From Heterohyrax brucei (Eukaryota > Chordata > Mammalia > Hyracoidea > Procaviidae), in NCBI GenBank assembly GCA_028571685.1, contig CM053144.1, forward strand, positions 96,130,171 through 96,194,170: a DNA stretch of 64,000 nucleotides, written 5' to 3'. The notes below the pieces were generated by a model. The model was not told the DNA's origin. It saw nothing but the letters and a program-made list of their open reading frames with translations, and ran no database searches. This document shows positions 57,583-64,000 of the stretch, one piece after another. The translations under genes and the position numbers were made by a program. Position 1 is the stretch's first letter. The number at the start of each line of letters is the position of its first letter.

Positions 57583-59075
57583 GCAATTTCTTTTAAAAAA
57601 TATTTTATTGTGCTTGAAGTAAAAGCTTACAATCCAAGTCAATTTTCTGTAACCACCCCCTGCGACACAGTGCTATGTGACGCTAGCTGCTCTCCCCTTC
57701 CTGTAACAGCACACTCTTCCTTTCCACTGGTACTTCCCATGTCTATTTAACCTGCCTCCTGTTCCCCTCCACCTCTTACCTTGCCTCTAGATAGGAGATG
57801 TTCAGTCAGCCTCGTGTACAAACTTAAGCCAAGAAGCACACTCTTTGCCAGCATCACTCTATATTTTATAGTCTAGTCTAATCTTTGTCTGAAGAGTTGG
57901 CTTCTGGATTGATTCCAGCTCTGGGCTAATAAAGAGTCCAGGGACCATGTCCTCAGGGGGCCCTCCAGTCTGTTAGACCATCAGATCTGGTCTTCAAACA
58001 GATTTCTAGTTCCACACACCCATTTTTCTCATGCTATGTCACAGATTCTCATGTCGTGTTTCCCAGCAGAGCAGTTACTGGTGGTAGCCAGGAATCATCT
58101 AGTTCTTCTGGTCTCATGCTAGCATAGTCTCTGGATCGTATTTCCCTTTCTGTCCCCTGGATTTACGTTTTTCTGATTTCTTTGATTTTCTTCATTCTCC
58201 TCTGTTCCAGGTTAGTTCAGACCAATTTATGTTACTTAAATGGCCACTTGCTAGCTTTTAAGACTCCAGATACCATTCACCAAAGTGGTATGTAGAACGT
58301 TTGCTTTAAAAAAAACTTAGTTATGCCAATTTACATAGATGTCCCCTGAGACCTTAGTACCCAGACCTCTGTCCCTGCTACACTGACTTTGAAATTGTTG
58401 GGTTGTATTTACGAAACCTCTTAGCTTTTGGTATAGTCCAGCTGTGCTGACCGTCCTTCTACTGTGCGCTGTGACTTCCTTCACCTAACCCAACCGCTGT
58501 CTACTATGTAGTCTATAACAACCGCTTTCCCTTCTGCCTTACCCTTGTAACCTTGAAAGACTACTTTCTTCTGTGCTTAAACCTTTTCTTTAGTCCTTTG
58601 TAATAGTGGTCTGATATGATATTTACCCTTTCGCAACTGACTGATTTCACTTAGTGTAATGCCTTCACGATTATTTCATGTAATGAGATGTTTCCTAAGT
58701 TCATTATTGTATTTTATTGTTGCATACTATTGCACTGTGTGAATATACCATAGTTTGTTTATCCATTCATCTGTTGACAGGCTCTTAGGTTGATTCCATC
58801 TATTTGCTCCTGTGGATACTGCTGCCCTGAACACCGGTGTGTGTGTATCTATTTGTATAACAGCCCTTATTTCTCTAAGATACATTCCAAGCAATTGGAT
58901 CACTAGATAATGTGGTATTTCTATTTCTAGCTTTTTAAGAAAACATCAATTTCCGAAGTGCTCCTACCATCTTACATTCCCACCAGCAATATAGAAGAGT
59001 TCCAGTTTCTCCACACATATTGAAATTCCTAATCATTTTCAAACAAAGTATTCTGAGGTTCTGTATTGTATTTAC
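57583..59075 (-). mobile_element. L1 3' end (ORF2 tail and about 1 kb of 3' UTR)
   Basis: Minus-strand L1. The 3' UTR is at 57583-58640 (ttattgtgcttgaagtaaaa, gtctgaagagttggcttctg, gtagccaggaatcatctagt). The end of ORF2 follows, with ttcacttagtgtaatgcctt and atagtttgtttatccattca. The Cys-rich motif (58935-59022) reads MCGETGTLLYCWWECKMV. It is 5'-truncated, as most L1 insertions are, and non-coding. Confidence 0.8.
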
Positions 59076-59244
59076 TGGGGCCCACAATTTAGTAAATGTA
59101 GGGCCCACCAGGGCAGGGATGGAGGGGGGAGTGGGAAGAAGTAAGTTTCTCAAGTTCATACAGCAAATGATCTGACTCCAGAATCTGTGTCCTTAACTCT
59201 TCACTGAGTCCTTCATTGCAGAGGTAATTAAGAATGATAGTTCA
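59076..59244. other. Unassigned DNA between L1s
   Basis: No element is clear. The phrase actggggcccacaatttagt recalls a fragment of another old repeat. Confidence 0.45.
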
Positions 59245-59253
59245 GGGCGGAGT

Positions 59254-59264
59254 CAAGATGGCCG
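59254..59264 (+). promoter_or_regulatory. YY1-like site at L1 start
   Basis: caagatggccg lies 10-20 bases after the element start, the same place as the YY1 site that sets the start point in human L1. Function here is inferred from that parallel. Confidence 0.6.
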
Positions 59265-59680
59265 ACTAAGGACACGTCTCTTTCTATCCCTCTGGAAACC
59301 AAGACCTGAATTGACAATCAAACAGAGCCTTCTGAGCACCTAATCAGCCTCAGGACACGGCACAGAGCTGTTAATTGGGACTTTATACCATTCAGTGAAA
59401 AATCTCCTCTCTTTCGCTGACTCCCGCTCCTGGCTAGCCCCAGCTCTCACGGACGGAAGGTAAACGCACCGTTTTGATTTTTTTTTCCTCGGTCTCGGCT
59501 GTCGGGCGGAGCTGGGCCTTGCCTGGCGGCTGGACTCAGACACGCTGCTGGGGGGATAGACAGGCGAAATTCCCATGTTCTGAGAGCCAGGGTCGGGACT
59601 CTGTTAATCTAGCCACGTTGAGCCTTTCGTTTTGTAGCTGCCTCAGTGGGGTTTGTGCGGAACTCCGTGGTCAGGGTGCG

Positions 59681-60076
59681 GGACGCCATGTTGGTACCGA
59701 GATTTTAGCGGGACCTCGTTCTTAGCCTGGGAGCCAGCGCCTGCAAACGGGACAGTGCTTCTCCATCAGAAAAGTAGTGATTTTGTATAGTGCTGCCTAC
59801 ATTGGGGGCCCTGCAACAGAAGCAGAGGAATTGTTGCCTCTGGGCATCTTTAGCCCCTCTGTCTGCTGCTTGTGTGGAGGACGCCATCTTGGGTACGGTG
59901 ACCGCAGCTGGACCTAATTCTTAGCTTGGGAGCCAGACCCTGCCCACAAGAGAGCGCTTTTCTATCACAAAACCAGTACTCGACGCAGTGTTGGATAAGG
60001 CTAGGCCCTGTCAGCAGAGGCCACCAGGGCACTAGCAGTGCTGTATTCTGAACTAGTTTGTTATCATCTGGGGTTG
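59681..60076 (+). promoter_or_regulatory. L1 5' UTR promoter monomers
   Basis: Two units 198 bp apart, beginning ggacgccatgttggtacc (59681) and ggacgccatcttgggtac (59879). Each is followed by a ttcttagc(c/t)tgggagccag block and a (c/t)ttctccatcagaaaag-type stretch. The same monomer type occurs in the minus-strand L1 at 5554-6003. Confidence 0.6.
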
Positions 60077-60242
60077 GATACAGTGGTGCTTACTTTGTCA
60101 GATGGGAAGAGGGACCTCTACACCTGAAAACCTAACTGACTTGTGAACTGGTCAGATACCTTTTGCTTTACATTTGAAGACAGCCTAGGGAAACATTTGC
60201 AATCCATCCTCACAGTACCTCTTCCAGCCTCTATATACTCAC

Positions 60243-61241
60243 GTGGGACCCAAAAAGCAACAGACAATTGTGGCATACAAGCAATCACTCATGGCTTCAG
60301 AAGGCTCCCAAGCAAAGCAACCAAGGAGTTTTCCAGATGAAGAAACTTTTATGAAAGCATCAGGAAGTGAATACAAATTGATTATATACAGGGACCTTCT
60401 AGACCTTATACAAAATGCAGCAGAACAAAATGAAAAATTAAGCAAGTTGTTCGATCTGATGGAACACCAGTACTCTGAAATCCAACAGATCAAGAAGAAA
60501 ATCAAAGACATAGAAGCTTCCATGCAAACCCAAGAAAACAGAATGGAACAAATGGAAAAAAGAATTTCTGACTTGGAAGACAGAGCTACTGATGCCAGTG
60601 TCTATGAGCAGAAATCAGAAAAAAGAAACAAGAAAAATGAAGAAACATTAAGAAGCATGTGGGACTCTATTAAGAGGAACAACCTTCGATTAATTGGAGT
60701 CCCTCAACAGGGTGAGACATCTGAGAACACAGAGAATATTGTTGCTGAGCTGCTGAAAGAAAACTTCCCAGAAATCATGAAGGAAGAGAATATAGACATC
60801 TCAGATGCATATCGTACGCCACCCAATATAGATCTCAAAAGAAAGACTCCAAGACATATTATAATCAAGCTTAACAAAATGAAACATAAGCAGCAACTCT
60901 TAAAGGCAGCAAGACTCAAGGCAAAGCTAACATTCAGAGGGAAACCCTGTAGGCTCTCGTCAGATTTCTCAGCAGAAACCATGCTGGCACGGAGACAGTG
61001 GCACGACACATTCAAAGTCTTGAAGGAGAAGAACTTCCAACCAAGAATTATATATCCTGCAAAACTGTCTTTCAAACACGAAAATGAAATTAAGACATTT
61101 CCAGATAAACAGAAACTCAGACTTTGTAAAAACCAAACCCAAACTTCAAGAAATACTGAAAGTAGTTCTTGGCTTTGGCTTAGAAGAACGAAACCACTAA
61201 CTTTATATTTTAGAACGACACACTACTCAATACTCATTTAG
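60243..61241 (+). pseudogene. L1 ORF1 (RNA-binding chaperone), start lost and C-terminus frameshifted
   Basis: ORF1 binds L1 RNA as a trimer. The canonical start at 60243 is GTG; the copy at 5360-5362 has ATG there. The next Met is codon 17 (60291, MASEGSQAK). Residues 57-130 form a coiled coil (EQNEKLSKLFDLMEHQYSEI). Residues 146-222 are the RRM (NNLRLIGVPQQG, PRHIIIKLNKM). Residues 228-293 are the C-terminal domain (RLSSDFSAETML, FQPRIIYPAKLSF). Near 61117-61122, after F-P-D-K-Q-K-L-R, the frame changes: two bases appear to be missing. The protein then ends in unrelated residues at 61241. GTG is a poor start in animals. Confidence 0.85.
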
Positions 61242-61616
61242 GGAAGGCTCCAAAGTAAATCACAGCTTTGATTTGGAAAGAAGCCATCCAGTGATCATCA
61301 TGAAAACTATGGTGTCATCATAATAAAAGAGGGATGTACTACAGTCGTTATAGTCCTTCCAGATGGAGAGGAAGATGACCAGACTGGTAGTAATTAAAAT
61401 TGGGTTTATAAATAGTTTATTAAGGGGGTTCATAGGGGCAGCTGTAAAGCACAACAAAGATGTATCATACCATTTCAAGAAATCTAACACACGAGTCTCA
61501 ACAACTATAAAACCAGCTTGGAAAAAGGTGAAAAATCAACTCACAAAAAAGAGTGTCTCAGAACAGACTAATAAGAACAACAGAGAAAACATCAACATAA
61601 AAATAAACATATCACA
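61242..61616 (+). other. L1 inter-ORF region
   Basis: The spacer between ORF1 and ORF2 is part of the L1. It holds short frames on both strands but no conserved protein. Confidence 0.7.
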
Positions 61617-64000
61617 ATGGCAGCAGTGAACACATACCTATCAATAATTACATTGAATGTGAATGGACTGAATGCTCCAGTAAAGAGACACCGAGTGTCA
61701 TCTTGGATCAAAAGACACGACCCATCCATATGTTGTCTACAAGAAACTCACTTGAGACCTAAAGACAGGAACAAACTCAAAATTAAAGGTTGGAAGAATA
61801 TATATCAGGCTAACAATGAACAAAGAAGAGCAGGGGTGGCAATTCTAATCTCAGACAAAATCAACTTTAATGTCAAATCCACCATCGTGGACAAAGATGG
61901 ACACTATTTACTGCTGAAAGGTTCAGTACACAAGCAAGACTTAACTATATTAAACATTTATATTAATATTAATATAATATTAATTATAATATTATATTAA
62001 TATTAATTAATTAAATTAATTAAAATTAATATAATATTAATTAATATTAATATAATAAATATTTATATTAAACCTAATGCCAGAGCACCTAAATATGTCG
62101 AAGAAACACTGACTATGCTCATAAGAGAGTTAGATGACTCCACAATAATAGTGGGAGACTTTAACACTCCACTCTCATTACTAGACAGATCATCTAGAAA
62201 AAAGCTCAGTAAAGATACAGAAGACCTCATTGAAACAATTAACCAACTAAACCTCATTGATATATACAGAACTTTCCACCCATCAGCAGACAACTACACC
62301 TTCTTCTCCAGTGCACATGGAACATTCTCCAGAATTGACCACGTGATAGGCCATAATGCAATGCTCAACAAAATCCATACCATTGAATTATTGCAAAGCA
62401 TCTTCTCAGATCATAAAGCCATCAAAGTTGAAATCAATAGCAGAAAAAACAGAGATAGAAAGTGGAACTCTTGGAAACTGAACAACATCTTGCTCAATAA
62501 AACATGGGTTATAGAGGAAATCAGGGATCAATTAAAGAAATTCATGGATTCCAATGAGAACGAAAACACTTCCTACCAGAACCTATGGGATACAGCCAAA
62601 GCAGTGCTCAGAGGTCTGTTTATCTCCATAAATGCACACATCGGGAAGGAAGAAAGAAACCAAATCAAGGAACTAACTCTACAGCTTGAACAAGTAGAAA
62701 GAGAACAACAGAGGAACCCCTTGGGCACTGGAAGAAAGGAGGTCATAAAGATTAGAGCAGAACTAAATGAATTAGAGAATAGAAAAACAATTGAAAAAAT
62801 CGAAAAGACCAAAAGCTGGTTTTTTGAAAAGATCAACAAAATTGATAAACCACTGGCTAAACTTACTAAAGAAAAGCAGGAAAGGAAGCAAATAACCCAA
62901 ATTAGAAATGAGAAGGGAGTTGTCACCACAGATGCAACAGAAATCAAAAACATCATAACAGAATACTATGAAAGACTGTACTCTAACAAATTTGAAAACC
63001 TAGGGAAAATGGACCAGTTCCTTGACTCATACCACCTACCCAAATTATCACAATGTGAAGCAGAACAACTTAATAAACCCATCACAAAGGAAGAGATTGA
63101 AAAGGTCATCAAAACACTGCCAACCCAAAAAAGTCCGGGCCCAGATGGCTTCACGGCAGAATTCTACCAAGCATTTAGAGAAGAGTTATCCCCAATACTA
63201 TTGAAACTATTTCACAGTATAGAAAGGGATGAAGTACTCTCAAACTCATTCTATGAAGCCAGCATAACCCTGATACCTAAGCCAGGGAAAGACCCAACAA
63301 AGACAGAGAACTACAGACCGATTTCACTCATGAACTTAGATGCAAAAATCTTCAACAAAATTCTTGCCAATAGAATACAACAACATATCAAGAAAATAAT
63401 CCATCATGACCAAGTGGGATTCATACCAGGGATGCAAGGCTGGTTCAACATCAGGAAAACAATTAATGTGATTAACCACATAAATAACACAAAAGACAAA
63501 GATCACCTGATTTTGTCCATTGATGCAGAAAAGGCATTTGATAAAGTCCAATACCCATTCATGCTAAAAACTCTTAGCAAAATGGGCATAGACGGCAAAT
63601 TCCTCAACACAATAAGGGCCATTTATACAAAGCCAATTGCCCACATCATCCTGAATGGAGAGACACTGAAAGACTTCCCCCTGAGATCAGGAACTAGACA
63701 AGGATGCCCGCTGTCACCTCTCCTATTCAACATTGTGCTAGAAGTTCTAGCCACAGCAGTTAGACAAGACGAACAAATAAAGGGCATCTGCATCGGCAAA
63801 GAGGAAGTTAAAATCTCCCTGTTCGCAGATGATATGATTGTATATGCAGAGAACCCCAAGGAATCTATAAGTAAGTTACTCATACTGATAGAAGAGTTCA
63901 GCAAAGTCTCAGGATACAAGGTAAACATAAGTAAATCAGTAGGATTCCTTTATACCAACAACGAGACTGTTAAGGAGGAAATTATCAAATCTATACCATT
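61617..64000 (+). pseudogene. L1 ORF2 (endonuclease-reverse transcriptase), one A/T insertion, runs off window
   Basis: ORF2 nicks target DNA and copies L1 RNA there. The start ATG at 61617 reads MAAVNTYLSIITLNVNGLNA. N14 and E43 (LQETHL) are in place. After L-T-I-L-N-I-Y the frame enters a 117-base pure A/T run (61956-62072) with stops, the first at 61998. It then resumes in the same frame (P-N-A-R-A-P-K-Y) and stays open to the window end, about 640 codons. Allowing for the 36 added codons, D145/N147 (GDFNT), D205 (SRIDHV), H230 (SDHKA) and the F-A-D-D box (63822-63833) sit at human residue numbers 145-147, 205, 230 and 700-703. [17 protein letters not shown] precedes RT motif A. Confidence 0.88.
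61956..62072. repeat. 117-bp pure A/T expansion inside L1 ORF2
   Basis: No C or G between 61956 and 62072. It is made of att, aat and taa-type units (attaatattaatataatat, then attaattaattaaattaatt) and is partly self-complementary. Net gain is 108 bp (36 codons) compared with the other L1 copies (tatgcaccaat at 53048-53058 uninterrupted). Confidence 0.95.

Larger units (their letters stand above)
59245..64000 (+). mobile_element. Young L1, cut by the window end
   Basis: Starts gggcggagtcaagatggccg at 59245 and includes a 1 kb 5' UTR with promoter monomers, ORF1, a 0.38 kb gap and ORF2 running off the window. It is far less diverged than the other L1s here. Its ORF2 falls on human ORF2p residue numbering after removing one A/T insertion. 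The rest of ORF2 and the 3' UTR lie outside the window. Confidence 0.9.

Noticed and set aside
60239..60523. Minus-strand frames opposite L1 ORF1 and ORF2 (for example 60239-60523, 60704-61075, 62573-62956, 63623-63928)
   Set aside because: They are shadows of the plus-strand L1 coding frames and have low-complexity or hydrophobic composition typical of antisense reading.
1..64000. Host protein-coding gene
   Set aside because: Every long or conserved frame is L1, RTE or mariner, or lies antisense to them. I saw no exon chain with convincing splice sites and no family I could name as a host gene.
1..64000. CRISPR arrays, bacterial-type operons, prophage or other non-animal systems
   Set aside because: The repeat content is that of an afrotherian mammal throughout. 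No regularly spaced repeats, Shine-Dalgarno-led gene clusters or bacterial families were seen.

Overview
The window looks like intergenic or intronic DNA from an afrotherian mammal, most likely an elephant relative. It is AT-rich and packed with interspersed repeats. The clearest lineage clue is about thirty copies of a tRNA-derived SINE whose 3' part (bodies such as gggttgctatgagtcgga, then a ggtttggttt-type tail) matches what I know as the afrotherian AfroSINE. The second clue is a BovB-like RTE retrotransposon present in four long copies. I found no host protein-coding gene, no tRNA or rRNA gene, no CpG island and no CRISPR. Every recognisable protein-like reading frame belongs to a retrotransposon or an old mariner transposon, and nearly all are broken.

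Layout. 0-9 kb: a tRNA-Gly-headed SINE with an RTE body, a SINE split by an LTR piece, a solo MaLR-like LTR, old L1 3' pieces, an RTE 3' piece on the minus strand, and a minus-strand L1 5' end with a monomeric promoter. 9-22 kb: AfroSINEs, MIR and L2 relics, and a 1.7 kb minus-strand RTE. 22.8-28.3 kb: an old minus-strand L1. 29-36 kb: AfroSINEs and a mariner relic around unassigned DNA. 36.8-45 kb: two RTE copies in direct orientation, each broken by an LTR element, with microsatellites and a bare poly(A) insertion between them. 45-50 kb: simple repeats, ancient repeats, MIRs. 50.4-57.5 kb: an old full-length plus-strand L1 with nested SINE insertions. 57.6-59.1 kb: a minus-strand L1 3' end. 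59.2-64 kb: a young plus-strand L1 that runs off the window.

The young L1 is the most intact element. Its ORF2 falls on human ORF2p residue numbering at the endonuclease (N14, E43, D145, N147, D205, H230) and at the FADD box (700-703), once a 36-codon insertion of pure A/T is discounted. That insertion carries stops. ORF1 has lost its usual ATG (GTG instead) and changes frame near codon 293, so this copy is probably dead.

The elements form a working hierarchy. L1 and RTE encode the enzymes, the SINEs borrow them (the AfroSINE 3' end resembles the RTE 3' end), and later insertions into older ones give a relative dating. I do not see a new multi-gene biological system here. The best finds are small insertion footprints: a naked poly(A) with a 15-bp target duplication, a 26-bp SINE tail with a 9-bp duplication, and a 60-bp LTR patch inside a SINE.
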